Positions 7,101-16,329 of a stretch of DNA of 33,191 nt are shown in pieces. The position numbers were made by a program, and so were the translations under genes. The notes beneath the pieces are model-generated. The model was not told the origin of the DNA. It worked only from the letters and a program-made list of their open reading frames with translations, and made no database searches. Every line of letters starts with the position of its first letter. Within the stretch, counting starts at the first letter, position 1. The stretch is from an uncultured Prevotella sp. (GTDB lineage: Bacteria; Bacteroidota; Bacteroidia; Bacteroidales; Bacteroidaceae), in assembly GCA_900546575.1 (NCBI GenBank), contig URDM01000026.1, forward strand, positions 1 to 33,191, given 5' to 3'.

Positions 7101-9266
7101 TTCCAGCATTATCACTTTCTCGAAATCCCCTACCCCATACCTATCAAGCAAATCCTTGTCGGCGGCAAAGGCAGAGGCAAGACAGCCGCTATTACCGTTG
7201 GATTCCATAGCTGCCTTGTAGCGCCCGAACAACTGGCGGGCTTCACCATTCCTGTGGAGCAGCCATTTGGCATAGCCACAGTTGAGCAAGTCGTCGGCAA
7301 CATCCGAGCCGTCAGCCACAAGAGCATCATAGATGCGTAGGGCCTCGTCGGGCTTATGGTTCATCAGGTATCCCCAGGCTATGGCACGCTTTACGTTGCG
7401 GTCGGAGCCGTCTTCGTAATCAAGGCGATAGAGACGGTTCATTCCTTCACGCACATCGCCACTATTAATCAACGCTAGACTCATATATATTGTCAGTCGC
7501 TTGGCTATGCTTCCTGCGGCCTCCAGGCGGTTGCAGATGCCTACGACGTCGTCGTATCTACGCAACATGAACGAAGCCTCTGCCAAGCCTGCCATGGCCT
7601 GCTCGCGCCTCTCGTTCTTTGCAACTACGCGTGAAAGCAATTCGTACGACGCGTCGTAGCTGCCTGTCTTCAAATAGGCATTGCCAAGAAGCAGAGAAAG
7701 GTCGGCACTTTCGGCTCCCGACTTGACGACAGACTCGGCAAGCGCCACTACAGCATCATACTGACGCCACTTGAACAGCAAGCGCCCTACCTCAACCGCC
7801 TCGTGCGACATATGCCGGGCAAGCGGCTGATTCATAATGAAAAGATAGCCTAATGACGCTCCATCTGCAGTCTTGCCGAACGGATTGCGAAAATCCTTGC
7901 TGTTGGGGAACAGCCTGAAGAAGCGATACAAATCCTGTAAATACATCCTGCGCACATAGGCAGGCGAACCTATTTCGGCTGCCACACTATCGGGAAACGA
8001 AGCGCTTCCACCCTTCAGCATCTCCTGAGCATCGGCTGGCAGACGATCGAAGATGGAAGCTATTGCAAACACAAACGAATACTTGTCGGAATCGCAGAAT
8101 GGTCCGCGCGACACCATATTCTTTATAGCCGCAGCATTGTCGCCCTTCAAGGCGTTGGCCACATCGGGATGCTCGGCATAGAAAGGCGTAAACCAGTTGC
8201 TTATCTCGCTGAAGAAGGTAAACCGCTTCATGTGTGAGAAGCCTCCGAAATAGATGTCGCTGCCCTTGCGTTGCATCTCCATCATACGGTTCATCTTATC
8301 TTCAATCTCAGCCATATTGCTGTCGGCATCTTCATTGCCCAATATCTCGTCGAGCGACGAGTCTTCGCAACTGTCCGACTCCATGCGCCAGTTCTTCAAT
8401 CGGCTGTTCTTGACGAATGTGGGGATAATGTTGGTCTGAATCTCTCGGCTGTCGGTCTCAGTACGCTCACAATACAGCAGCTGCACCTGAACCTCCATGA
8501 GTTCACGACGCACCTGCTCCGTTGAACTCAGACGATGCAAAGCCTCTCCAACATTAGGAAACAGACAGACCACTCCCTCGTCGGGCATCGTTAGCGCCAA
8601 ACCCACAATGGCACGCTGGCGCAACGCAACGTCGTCGCTTTGCTCGTAGACAGCCACAAGCGTAAGCCACTTCTCTACATCAAACACTACAAGCAGGGCC
8701 ATGGTCAAGGCACTCACAATAAGCTGCGCGTCAGTATGGTCGACAATGGGCGAAAGCAGCAAAGACCTGTACGAACCGGCTGTCTCCTCGGTCCATTGTC
8801 CCGAAACGAGCAGACTGTTGAAGAGACCTTCCATATAGCGCTGGTGAGTGGCATACAGCCGGTCAAGCGTCTGGTTCTGTCCGCCATCCATCTGAAGCGA
8901 AGTCATCGCCACGTCCTGAACAAACGATTCCAGTTCGGCAAGCACCGACTCCTTTCTTATACGACGGTTTGCGGCTATGTTCTGGGCTTGCACCAGCGTG
9001 CGACGCTTGCGCATAACAGAAGCAAGACGCACGGTATTGTACAGTCTGTAGGTGCGCTTCAGCATTCCGGCATAGATGTCGGCAGCCTTAGGGTCGCACA
9101 TGTCCCTCAGGAAGCAGTCGGCCATAAGACGGTATTCCGACTCCAGGCGTTCGAGTTCTTCCTCGCCTTCGGCAATAGTCAAATCGGCCATACGCTGGCG
9201 CAACATGCGCAAGGCACAAGGCACATTACGCTCTACAAGAATTGTGTCGTTGATAGTTGAAGCCAT
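7098..9266 (-). CDS. Tetratricopeptide-repeat protein (722 aa)
   Basis: This large helical protein has no signal peptide or membrane segment. The C-terminal third, about residues 490-690, shows helical pairs of TPR type with the usual small and aromatic residues (for example LLLGNAYLKTGSYDASYELL and AMAGLAEASFMLRRYDDVV). The N-terminal two thirds are also helical, with an acidic linker near the middle, and I do not recognise them. The start lies 4 nt after the stop of the upstream lipoprotein gene, so the two are almost certainly cotranscribed. A scaffold or assembly role is plausible from the repeats alone; no activity can be assigned. Confidence 0.82.
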   Translation of the reverse strand: MASTINDTILVERNVPCALRMLRQRMADLTIAEGEEELERLESEYRLMADCFLRDMCDPKAADIYAGMLKRTYRLYNTVRLASVMRKRRTLVQAQNIAANRRIRKESVLAELESFVQDVAMTSLQMDGGQNQTLDRLYATHQRYMEGLFNSLLVSGQWTEETAGSYRSLLLSPIVDHTDAQLIVSALTMALLVVFDVEKWLTLVAVYEQSDDVALRQRAIVGLALTMPDEGVVCLFPNVGEALHRLSSTEQVRRELMEVQVQLLYCERTETDSREIQTNIIPTFVKNSRLKNWRMESDSCEDSSLDEILGNEDADSNMAEIEDKMNRMMEMQRKGSDIYFGGFSHMKRFTFFSEISNWFTPFYAEHPDVANALKGDNAAAIKNMVSRGPFCDSDKYSFVFAIASIFDRLPADAQEMLKGGSASFPDSVAAEIGSPAYVRRMYLQDLYRFFRLFPNSKDFRNPFGKTADGASLGYLFIMNQPLARHMSHEAVEVGRLLFKWRQYDAVVALAESVVKSGAESADLSLLLGNAYLKTGSYDASYELLSRVVAKNERREQAMAGLAEASFMLRRYDDVVGICNRLEAAGSIAKRLTIYMSLALINSGDVREGMNRLYRLDYEDGSDRNVKRAIAWGYLMNHKPDEALRIYDALVADGSDVADDLLNCGYAKWLLHRNGEARQLFGRYKAAMESNGNSGCLASAFAADKDLLDRYGVGDFEKVIMLE

Positions 9267-9270
9267 AAAA

Positions 9271-10185
9271 TCATCGTTTGTCGGCAGCCACAGCCTCTAT
9301 ATCCTTTTGGCGCGGCTTGCTGATGTGTTCAAATCGGGTCTTGGGCAAAGCCTTGACATAACGCTCGTCGAGCTTATAATACTTATGCAGCAATTCGTAA
9401 TAATGCGGAATTCCGTATTTGTTCAACGAATCGCAGGCAGCATTATACGCCTTCTCGAAAAGACCTATCTGCACCTTGCGACGCTTGTCCTTCATGGCGT
9501 CGTCGCGGAAAGCAATCACCCCAAGCTTCACGCCCTTCTTCTGTCCGTCGTAAATCGACTCATGTCCGTTAAGACGTGCCACAGTAGCCTGAGGTTCGGC
9601 AAGCCACATGGCATCCATCTCGTTGTTGAGCAACATAGCCTGGCGCACAAACACATCGTTCACCTGTATTCTGAATACAACCGATGAGGTCTTCACGCCT
9701 TGGAGCGCAACGTCAGTAAGATAGTCGGTAGCCGAATATCTGGTCATGGCCACCATCTTATCGCCAAGCTGGTCGAGCTTCTTTATTCGCGCCTTGCGGT
9801 TGGTGAACAGACGCCAATTGGCATTTGTAGCCGAAACATACTGCAAAGGCGTTCCCTCGCGCTTCAAGCGTTCGGTACGCACGAGGTCGCTAACCAGTCC
9901 CTCAACGCTACGTCCGGCAACAGCCGTGTCGCAATCCATCTGTGCCGTGAAATAACGCAAGCGCAAGTCAAGCCGTGCCGTATCGTACAGCACACGCTCC
10001 TTAGCTACAAACAATGGCAGGCAGTCGAGCGTAGGCACAACGGCTATTTTCAGAGCGAGCGAATCCTCCCTATGCAGTCTTGCACGTTCGGCTCGCGACA
10101 AGCGTCGTTGCTCGTCGTAAGATTTTCCACACGATATGGCCAGGGCCGTAAATATAATGCAAATAAAAAAGCTTTTCATATTCAT
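9271..10185 (-). CDS. Substrate-binding-protein-like lipoprotein
   Basis: The 304-residue product has a lipoprotein signal peptide ending in AISC with Cys19 as the lipidation site; a second possible start is Met3. The mature part resembles periplasmic binding proteins of the NMT1/THI5 (SsuA-like) class: LKIAVVPTLDCLPLFVAKE near residue 46 is their typical opening strand-helix, and DAMWLAEPQATVARLNG matches the second-lobe pattern. No permease or ATPase gene is nearby; its partner is the TPR gene 4 nt downstream. It may bind a small molecule without importing it, or use a distant transporter. Ligand unknown. Confidence 0.75.
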   Translation of the reverse strand: MNMKSFFICIIFTALAISCGKSYDEQRRLSRAERARLHREDSLALKIAVVPTLDCLPLFVAKERVLYDTARLDLRLRYFTAQMDCDTAVAGRSVEGLVSDLVRTERLKREGTPLQYVSATNANWRLFTNRKARIKKLDQLGDKMVAMTRYSATDYLTDVALQGVKTSSVVFRIQVNDVFVRQAMLLNNEMDAMWLAEPQATVARLNGHESIYDGQKKGVKLGVIAFRDDAMKDKRRKVQIGLFEKAYNAACDSLNKYGIPHYYELLHKYYKLDERYVKALPKTRFEHISKPRQKDIEAVAADKR

Positions 10186-10189
10186 AAAG

Positions 10190-10220
10190 CAAAAGTAATA
10201 ATAAATTTTGTAACGACGAA
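10190..10220 (-). promoter_or_regulatory. Possible promoter of the lipoprotein-TPR pair
   Basis: On the minus strand TActTTTG (10190-10197) has a 19-nt spacer to TTCG (10217-10220), one mismatch from TTTG. The -7 box ends only 4 nt before the ATG at 10185, so the transcript would start at or near the start codon. Confidence 0.45.
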
Positions 10221-10237
10221 AAATATTAGTACTTTTG
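10207..10237 (+). promoter_or_regulatory. Promoter of radA
   Basis: A perfect TTTG (10207-10210), 19-nt spacer and TActTTTG (10230-10237) match the Bacteroidota consensus. The radA ATG at 10277 follows with a leader of about 34 nt. Confidence 0.75.
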
Positions 10238-10276
10238 TATTATTGCGACAAAAAGTCAAAAAACAGACATCAGCAC

Positions 10277-11680
10277 ATGGCAAAAACAAAAACAGTATAC
10301 GTCTGCAGCAACTGCGGACAGGAGTCGACAAAATGGATTGGCAAATGTCCAAGCTGCGGACAATGGAACACATTCAAGGAAATGCACATCGGAACGTCGT
10401 CGCAAGACAACGCTTCGGGCAGCCTGTTCAGCCACAGCCATTCTGCCACGAGCAAAAGCCGACCCGTAAAGCTGAGCGACATCCCCTCGCACGACGACCC
10501 TCGCATCGACATGCACGACAACGAACTGAACAGAGTGCTCGGCGGCGGACTTGTTGCAGGCAGCATCGTGCTGCTTGGCGGCGAACCGGGCATTGGCAAG
10601 AGTACGCTCACATTGCAGACCGTGCTCAACATTCCTGACAAGACCATATTATATGTCAGCGGTGAGGAGAGCGCCCACCAGCTTAAGATGCGAGCCGAAC
10701 GACTTATGGCCAGCAGCACGTCGGCAGCAAGCGATGCCAACAACATCAATATCCTGTGTGAGACTTCACTACAAAGAATTTTCGAATATGCCGAGGAAAT
10801 CAAGCCGCAGATTGTAGTAATCGACTCCATACAGACCATTGCTACAGAAGACGTCGACAGCAGTCCGGGCAGCATCACCCAGGTGCGCGAGTGTGCTGCA
10901 TCGCTATTGCGCTTTGCCAAGACTACGGGCACTCCAGTAGTACTGATAGGCCATATAAATAAGGAAGGTACGCTTGCCGGACCGAAGATTCTGGAACATA
11001 TCGTCGACACGGTAATACAGTTTGAGGGCGACCAGCATTACATGTACCGTATACTGCGCTCTATAAAGAACCGATTCGGAAGTACGTCCGAACTCGGCAT
11101 CTACGAGATGCGACAGAGCGGACTGCGACAGGTGAGCAACCCCTCCGAACTGCTGCTCTCGCAAGACCATGAGGGACTGTCGGGCGTGGCAATCAGTTCT
11201 GCAATTGAGGGCGTACGACCCTTCCTTGTAGAGACCCAGGCTCTCGTTTCTTCGGCAGCCTATGGCACTCCGCAACGCTCGGCTACAGGCTTTGACGGAC
11301 GACGACTCAACATGCTTCTCGCTGTGCTTGAGAAACGTGTCGGATTCAAGCTTACACAGAAAGACGTGTTCGTAAACATAGCTGGAGGTCTGCGCGTCAC
11401 CGACCTTGCTATGGACCTGAGCGTAATAGCAGCCGTATTGTCGAGCAATGTCGACACTGCCATCGAACCCGGATGGTGCATGGCAGGCGAGGTGGGACTA
11501 AGTGGCGAGGTGCGCCCGATCAACCGCATTGAGCAACGCATAAGCGAAGCTGAGAAATTGGGATTTACCGACATAATACTCCCAAAGCACAACATCTCGG
11601 GACTCGACATAAGCAAATATCACATCAAGATACATGCAGTACGCAAGGTGGAGGAAGCCCTGCGCGAACTGTTCGGATAA
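10277..11680 (+). CDS. radA: DNA repair protein RadA
   Basis: I chose ATG 10277 (MAKTKTVYVC), giving 467 residues. The ATG at 10235 lies within the promoter box. The N-terminal zinc finger has Cys10, Cys13, Cys24 and Cys27. The RecA-like core has Walker A GGEPGIGKST (101-110) and the RadA-specific KNRFG motif (264-268). The C-terminal third is the Lon-protease-like domain (ITGGLRV-type segment, then GEVGLSGEVRPI). RadA is a ring helicase that promotes branch migration in recombination. queC follows after 31 nt on the same strand, probably in the same transcript. Confidence 0.96.
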   Translation: MAKTKTVYVCSNCGQESTKWIGKCPSCGQWNTFKEMHIGTSSQDNASGSLFSHSHSATSKSRPVKLSDIPSHDDPRIDMHDNELNRVLGGGLVAGSIVLLGGEPGIGKSTLTLQTVLNIPDKTILYVSGEESAHQLKMRAERLMASSTSAASDANNINILCETSLQRIFEYAEEIKPQIVVIDSIQTIATEDVDSSPGSITQVRECAASLLRFAKTTGTPVVLIGHINKEGTLAGPKILEHIVDTVIQFEGDQHYMYRILRSIKNRFGSTSELGIYEMRQSGLRQVSNPSELLLSQDHEGLSGVAISSAIEGVRPFLVETQALVSSAAYGTPQRSATGFDGRRLNMLLAVLEKRVGFKLTQKDVFVNIAGGLRVTDLAMDLSVIAAVLSSNVDTAIEPGWCMAGEVGLSGEVRPINRIEQRISEAEKLGFTDIILPKHNISGLDISKYHIKIHAVRKVEEALRELFG

Positions 11681-11711
11681 TAAATTCAAACGATAAAACA
11701 ACAATATAAAA

Positions 11712-12365
11712 ATGAAGAACTCGGTAATAATAGTAAGCGGAGGAATGGACAGCATCACCCTGCTCTACGACCACAAAGACGAAATCGCCCTCGGCATCTC
11801 ATTCGACTACGGCAGCAACCACAACGCCCGTGAGATTCCGTTCGCAAAGATGCATTGCGAACGACTCGGCATAAAGCACATTACAATCAATCTCGACTTC
11901 ATGCACCAGTATTTCAAGTCGAGCCTGCTTGACGGAGCCGACGCAATACCCGAAGGACACTATGCCGACAAAAACATGAAGTCGACCGTAGTACCTTTCC
12001 GCAACGGCATTATGCTCTCTATTGCCATAGGCATTGCCGAGAGCAACGGTCTCGACCAAGTGTTCATAGCCAATCACGGTGGCGACCACACCATCTATCC
12101 CGACTGCCGTCCGGAGTTCATAAACGCCATCGACTCGGCTGCCAATGCCGGCACATTCAACAACGTACATGTTGTGGCTCCTTACACAAAAATCACCAAG
12201 AGCGACATTGCAAGACGTGGCAAGGAACTTGGATTGGACTATGCTGAGACATGGAGCTGCTACAAGGGAGGCGAAAAGCATTGCGGCAAGTGCGGCACAT
12301 GTGTCGAACGCAAGGAAGCCCTAAGAGATGCGGGCATTGACGACAATACCGAATACGAAGAATAA
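11712..12365 (+). CDS. queC: 7-cyano-7-deazaguanine synthase QueC
   Basis: The 217-residue protein has the N-type ATP pyrophosphatase loop SGGMDS (9-14) and a C-terminal zinc site of Cys183, Cys191, Cys194 and Cys197 in the usual CxxCxxC arrangement. QueC converts 7-carboxy-7-deazaguanine to preQ0 with ATP and ammonia, on the path to queuosine in tRNA. queD, queE and queF are not in the window, and no preQ1 riboswitch is seen in the 31 nt before it. It probably shares the radA promoter. Confidence 0.95.
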   Translation: MKNSVIIVSGGMDSITLLYDHKDEIALGISFDYGSNHNAREIPFAKMHCERLGIKHITINLDFMHQYFKSSLLDGADAIPEGHYADKNMKSTVVPFRNGIMLSIAIGIAESNGLDQVFIANHGGDHTIYPDCRPEFINAIDSAANAGTFNNVHVVAPYTKITKSDIARRGKELGLDYAETWSCYKGGEKHCGKCGTCVERKEALRDAGIDDNTEYEE

Positions 12366-12416
12366 GGCACATATAAAATTGTCGCCTTTTTCTTCGCTTT
12401 ATATTCAAAAAATTAG

Positions 12417-12424
12417 TAAATTTG
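12417..12424 (+). promoter_or_regulatory. Likely -7 box of the pgk promoter
   Basis: TAaaTTTG matches the Bacteroidota -7 element, 83 nt before the pgk ATG. No good TTTG lies at the expected -33 position, so the call is tentative. The remainder of the 142-nt intergenic stretch is AT-rich with no other signal. Confidence 0.5.
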
Positions 12425-12507
12425 CGCTCAAGTATTGCACATATATATAATATGAAGCAATCAGAAGGACAGATTATTTCTAACTTTTAAATAAACACAT
12501 AACAGAA

Positions 12508-13755
12508 ATGAAAATCGAAGATTTCAACTTTGCCGGTAAAAAGGCAATCGTACGCGTTGACTTCAACGTACCATTGGACGAGAACGGAAATGTAACTGAC
12601 GATACCCGTATCCGCGGTGCCCTTCCTACATTGAAGAAGGTGCTTGCCGACGGTGGCGCTCTCATCATGATGAGCCATATGGGCAAGCCGAAGGGCAAGG
12701 TTAACATGAAGCTCTCTCTGAGCCAGATCGTTCCTAACGTTTCTGCCGCTCTCGGCGTTGAGGTTAAGTTCGCTAAGGACTGTGGCAACGCTTCTGAGGA
12801 GGCTGCTGCTCTGAAGCCGGGTGAGGCTCTGCTTCTTGAGAACCTCCGCTTCTATCCTGAAGAGGAAGGCAAGCCAGTAGGCGTAGAGAAGGGCACACCT
12901 GAGTATGACGTTGCCAAGAAGGAGATGAAGGGTCGTCAGCAGGAGTTCGCAAAGAAGCTCGCTTCTTATGCAGACTGCTACGTAATGGATGCCTTCGGTA
13001 CTGCTCACCGCAAGCACGCTTCTACAGCCGTTATCGATGAGTACTTCGACAAGGATCACAAGATGCTCGGCTACCTCATGGAGAAAGAGGTTAAGGCTGT
13101 TGACGCTGTTCTCGGCAACATCAAGCGTCCGTTCACAGCCATCATGGGTGGTTCTAAGGTTTCTACAAAGATCGGTATCATCGAGAACCTCCTCACAAAG
13201 GTTGACAACCTCATCCTTTGCGGTGGTATGACTTACACATTCTCTAAGGCTCTCGGCGGCAAGATCGGTATGTCTATCTGCGAGGACGACAAGCTCGACG
13301 TAGCTCTCGACGTTATCAAGAAGGCTAAGGAGAACGGCGTGAACCTCGTACTCGGCACAGACTCTATCTGTGGCGACGACTTCAAGAACGACTGCAACAC
13401 ACAGGTTTGCCCGTCTAACAACATTCCTGATGGTTGGGAAGGTATGGACGCAGGTCCTGAGACACGCAAGGCTTTCGCTGCCGCCATCAAGGGTGCCAAG
13501 ACTATCCTCTGGAACGGTCCTGCAGGCGTATTCGAGTTCGACAACTTCGCTGGCGGTTCTAAGGCTATTGCCGACGCTATCGCTGAGGCAACCAAGGAGG
13601 GCGCATTCTCACTCATCGGTGGTGGCGACTCTGTAGCTTGCATCAACAAGTTTGGCTTGGCTGACCAGGTTTCTTACATCTCTACTGGTGGTGGTGCTCT
13701 GCTCGAGGCTATCGAGGGCAAGGTTCTTCCGGGTGTAGCAGCTATTGAGGCTTAA
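12508..13755 (+). CDS. pgk: Phosphoglycerate kinase
   Basis: The 415-residue enzyme has the PGK signature RVDFNVPLDENG near residue 17, the SHMGKPKG segment, the nucleotide-loop GGSKVSTKIG and the terminal GGGALLEAIEGKVLPG. It interconverts 1,3-bisphosphoglycerate plus ADP and 3-phosphoglycerate plus ATP in glycolysis. Codon choice is markedly biased (GCT, GGT, AAG, GTT), unlike the flanking radA and queC, as expected for a very highly expressed gene. It stands alone, with two hairpins downstream. Confidence 0.97.
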   Translation: MKIEDFNFAGKKAIVRVDFNVPLDENGNVTDDTRIRGALPTLKKVLADGGALIMMSHMGKPKGKVNMKLSLSQIVPNVSAALGVEVKFAKDCGNASEEAAALKPGEALLLENLRFYPEEEGKPVGVEKGTPEYDVAKKEMKGRQQEFAKKLASYADCYVMDAFGTAHRKHASTAVIDEYFDKDHKMLGYLMEKEVKAVDAVLGNIKRPFTAIMGGSKVSTKIGIIENLLTKVDNLILCGGMTYTFSKALGGKIGMSICEDDKLDVALDVIKKAKENGVNLVLGTDSICGDDFKNDCNTQVCPSNNIPDGWEGMDAGPETRKAFAAAIKGAKTILWNGPAGVFEFDNFAGGSKAIADAIAEATKEGAFSLIGGGDSVACINKFGLADQVSYISTGGGALLEAIEGKVLPGVAAIEA

Positions 13756-13766
13756 TATTTTTATAT

Positions 13767-13792
13767 AAGGTGTGTCAACTCTGGCACACCTT
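13767..13792 (+). terminator. First hairpin after pgk
   Basis: The 8-bp stem AAGGTGTG (13767-13774) and CACACCTT (13785-13792) is followed by AATAAAAAG, which lacks a T-run. It is probably an mRNA 3' stabilising hairpin or a weak terminator ahead of the stronger one. Confidence 0.5.
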
Positions 13793-13804
13793 AATAAAAA
13801 GACT

Positions 13805-13841
13805 AAGGGCACAGAAAGAAAATTCCTTCTGTGCCCTTTTT
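13805..13841 (+). terminator. Strong terminator after pgk
   Basis: The 12-bp perfect stem AAGGGCACAGAA (13805-13816) and TTCTGTGCCCTT (13827-13838) has a 10-nt loop and a T-run at 13837-13841. It lies between convergent pgk and pflB and may work both ways. Confidence 0.85.
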
Positions 13842-13860
13842 ATGTGCGTTAAGTTTTTTA

Positions 13861-16101
13861 TTACATGCCCAGATTGATTGTGCGCGAAAGCACGTCAAGC
13901 TGCTGCTCACGTGTAAGCTTAACGAAGTTTACAGCATATCCACTGACACGGATTGTAAGCTGCGGATACTTCTCAGGATGATCCATTGCATCGAGCAGGA
14001 GGTTGCGGTCGAACACGTTCACGTTGATGTGCTGTCCGCCAGTCGGTGTGAAGTAACCGTCGAGCAACGACACGAGGTTCTGAGCGCGCATATCCTCAGT
14101 CTTGCCCAAAGCCGAAGGAGCAATAGCGAATGTATAAGAGATACCGTCGCGTGAGTGCTGGAACGGAAGTTTAGCCACCGAAGCCAAGGCAGCTACAGCG
14201 CCCTTAACGTCACGAGCATTCATCGGATTGGCACCCGGAGCGAATGGTACGCCCTTCTCACGACCGTCAGGTGTAGCACCTGTGTTACGACCATAAACCA
14301 CGTTAGAAGTGATGGTGAGCAAGCTCTGTGTCGGAACAGCATCACGATAAGTACGATGCTGACGCAGATACTCCATAAACTTCTCTGTGAGCGAGATAGC
14401 TATCTCGTCAGTCTCATCATTATTGTTGCCGAACGGAACATACTCGCCCTCCTCTATCTTATAGTCAACGGCAAGACCAGTCTCGTCGCGTACGATACGG
14501 ATGCGGCAGTTCTTCATAGCAGCGATAGAATCGGCTACAATCGACAGTCCGGCAATACCGGTAGCACGTGTGCGCTCAACGTCACCGTCGTGCAAAGCCA
14601 TCTCGAATGCCTCATAGTCGTACTTGTCGTGCATGTAGTGAATGATCTTCAGAGCATTGACATAAGTCTTGGCAAGCCATCTCATCATCTGCTCAAACTT
14701 AGGCATAAACTCCTCGTAAGTGAGGTAGTCGCCAGTGATAGGAGCAAAGCGAGGAGCGATCTGCTCGCCCGACATCTCGTCACGTCCACCGTTGATAGCA
14801 TAAAGCATACACTTGGCAAGGTTGGCACGAGCGCCGAAGAACTGCATCTGCTTACCAATCTTCATAGGTGACACACAGCAAGCAATACCGTAGTCGTCGC
14901 CAAGGTCGGCACGCATCAGGTCATCGTTCTCATACTGGATGGCACTTGTGTCAATGCTCACCTTAGCACAATACTTCTTCCATGACTCTGGCAGACGCTC
15001 ACTCCAAAGCACAGTAAGGTTAGGCTCGGGCGACGGTCCCATATTATATAAGGTGTGGAGGAAACGATAGTCGGTCTTTGTAACCATCGAACGTCCGTCA
15101 ATACCCATACCACCGATAGAAGCAGTAGCCCAAATCGGGTCGCCAGAGAAGAGGTCGTTGTATTCAGGAGTACGGAGGAAACGAACGATGCGCAGCTTCA
15201 TGATCATCTGGTCGATAAGTTCCTGTGCCTCTTCCTCAGCAATCACGCCGTTCTTCAAGTCGCGCTGGAAGTAGATGTCGAGGAATGCACAAACACGTCC
15301 CAATGACATGGCAGCACCGTCCTGGTCCTTTACAGCGCCAAGATAGCCGAAGTAAGTCCACTGCACAGCCTCGCGTGCGTTCTGAGCAGGACGAGTCACG
15401 TCAAATCCGTAGGCAGCACACATACGCTCAAACTGCTTGAGAGCCTGGATCTGCTCCGAAACCTCCTCACGATGACGTACAATCTCCTCGGTGAACTCCT
15501 GTATGTCGATACGCTTGAAGTAGCGCTTCTTCTCCTCGATAAGGTTGGCAGTACCGTAGAGAGCAATACGACGATAGTCGCCGATAATACGGCCACGACC
15601 GTAAGCGTCAGGCAAACCGGTAATGATGTGAGCATGGCGAGCAGCCTTGATGTCGTCGTTGTATGCTGAGAATACGCCCTCGTTGTGAGTCTTGCGATAT
15701 TTGGTGAAAATAGTCTTTGTAGCAGGGTCAAGATCATAACCATACGACTTAAGAGCCTTCTCAACCATACGAATACCACCCTTCGGGAATATACCGCGCT
15801 TCAAAGGCACATCAGTCTGGAGACCTACAACAACCTCACTCTCACGGTCAATATAACCGGCACCGTAAGTGTCAATGCTCTGTGGCAAAGTGGTTTCAGC
15901 GTCATAAACGCCCTTCTCACGCTCTATCTCAAACATCTTAGAGAGGAGATTCCACAGGTGAGTGGTACGCTCAGTCGGACCAGCGAGGAAAGACTCGTCG
16001 CCGTCGTATGCCTCATAATTAGATTGAATAAAGTCACGTACATCAATTTCGCGCTTCCAATTGGAACCTTTGAAATCGTTTTGCAAATTTTGAAAAATCA
16101 T
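13861..16101 (-). CDS. pflB: Formate C-acetyltransferase (pyruvate formate-lyase)
   Basis: The 746-residue enzyme has adjacent active-site cysteines Cys408-Cys409 in GIACCVSPMK and the C-terminal glycyl-radical motif RVSGYAV with Gly721. It splits pyruvate with CoA into acetyl-CoA and formate under anaerobic conditions. Size and motif positions match the Escherichia coli enzyme (Cys418/419, Gly734). It needs an activating radical-SAM enzyme, PflA, which is not next to it on either side. It diverges from greA and ends 20 nt past the pgk terminator. Confidence 0.96.
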   Translation of the reverse strand: MIFQNLQNDFKGSNWKREIDVRDFIQSNYEAYDGDESFLAGPTERTTHLWNLLSKMFEIEREKGVYDAETTLPQSIDTYGAGYIDRESEVVVGLQTDVPLKRGIFPKGGIRMVEKALKSYGYDLDPATKTIFTKYRKTHNEGVFSAYNDDIKAARHAHIITGLPDAYGRGRIIGDYRRIALYGTANLIEEKKRYFKRIDIQEFTEEIVRHREEVSEQIQALKQFERMCAAYGFDVTRPAQNAREAVQWTYFGYLGAVKDQDGAAMSLGRVCAFLDIYFQRDLKNGVIAEEEAQELIDQMIMKLRIVRFLRTPEYNDLFSGDPIWATASIGGMGIDGRSMVTKTDYRFLHTLYNMGPSPEPNLTVLWSERLPESWKKYCAKVSIDTSAIQYENDDLMRADLGDDYGIACCVSPMKIGKQMQFFGARANLAKCMLYAINGGRDEMSGEQIAPRFAPITGDYLTYEEFMPKFEQMMRWLAKTYVNALKIIHYMHDKYDYEAFEMALHDGDVERTRATGIAGLSIVADSIAAMKNCRIRIVRDETGLAVDYKIEEGEYVPFGNNNDETDEIAISLTEKFMEYLRQHRTYRDAVPTQSLLTITSNVVYGRNTGATPDGREKGVPFAPGANPMNARDVKGAVAALASVAKLPFQHSRDGISYTFAIAPSALGKTEDMRAQNLVSLLDGYFTPTGGQHINVNVFDRNLLLDAMDHPEKYPQLTIRVSGYAVNFVKLTREQQLDVLSRTINLGM

Positions 16102-16141
16102 AATTTGTAGTTTAAATTGTGTATTGAATTATATCCAATTG

Positions 16142-16173
16142 CAAAATTAAGACATTTTCCCCATTCCCACAAG
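16142..16173 (-). promoter_or_regulatory. Promoter of pflB
   Basis: On the minus strand TAatTTTG (16142-16149) has a 20-nt spacer to CTTG (16170-16173), one mismatch from consensus. The start lies about 40 nt upstream of the pflB ATG. An ATTG-N9-CAAT dyad at about 16124-16140 lies in the leader; it is too loose to call an FNR/CRP site. Confidence 0.6.
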
Positions 16174-16284
16174 AAACAAACCCAATAAGGTGACAAAATC
16201 ATAATTTATCGGTACTTATCCAAGGCTTTAGAGCAACATTCACAAAATTACACGCCGAATTCACCCCATTTTCAAAACTTTTTG

Positions 16285-16292
16285 TAACTTTG
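16285..16292 (+). promoter_or_regulatory. Likely -7 box of the greA promoter
   Basis: TAacTTTG matches the -7 consensus, 37 nt before the greA ATG. No TTTG is present at the expected -33 distance. Confidence 0.55.
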
Positions 16293-16329
16293 CCATCCAA
16301 TAGAATAGAAACGTAGAAATATATAACAA

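Noticed and set aside
11681..11711. preQ1 riboswitch before queC
   Set aside because: Only 31 AT-rich nt with no stem or conserved C-rich loop; queC is probably cotranscribed with radA.
14155..14871. 238-codon plus-strand frame inside pflB
   Set aside because: Antisense to conserved pflB sequence, including the active-site region.
16124..16140. FNR/CRP-like site (ATTG-N9-CAAT) in the pflB leader
   Set aside because: Only four bases per arm match, which is expected by chance in AT-rich DNA, and it lies downstream of the promoter.
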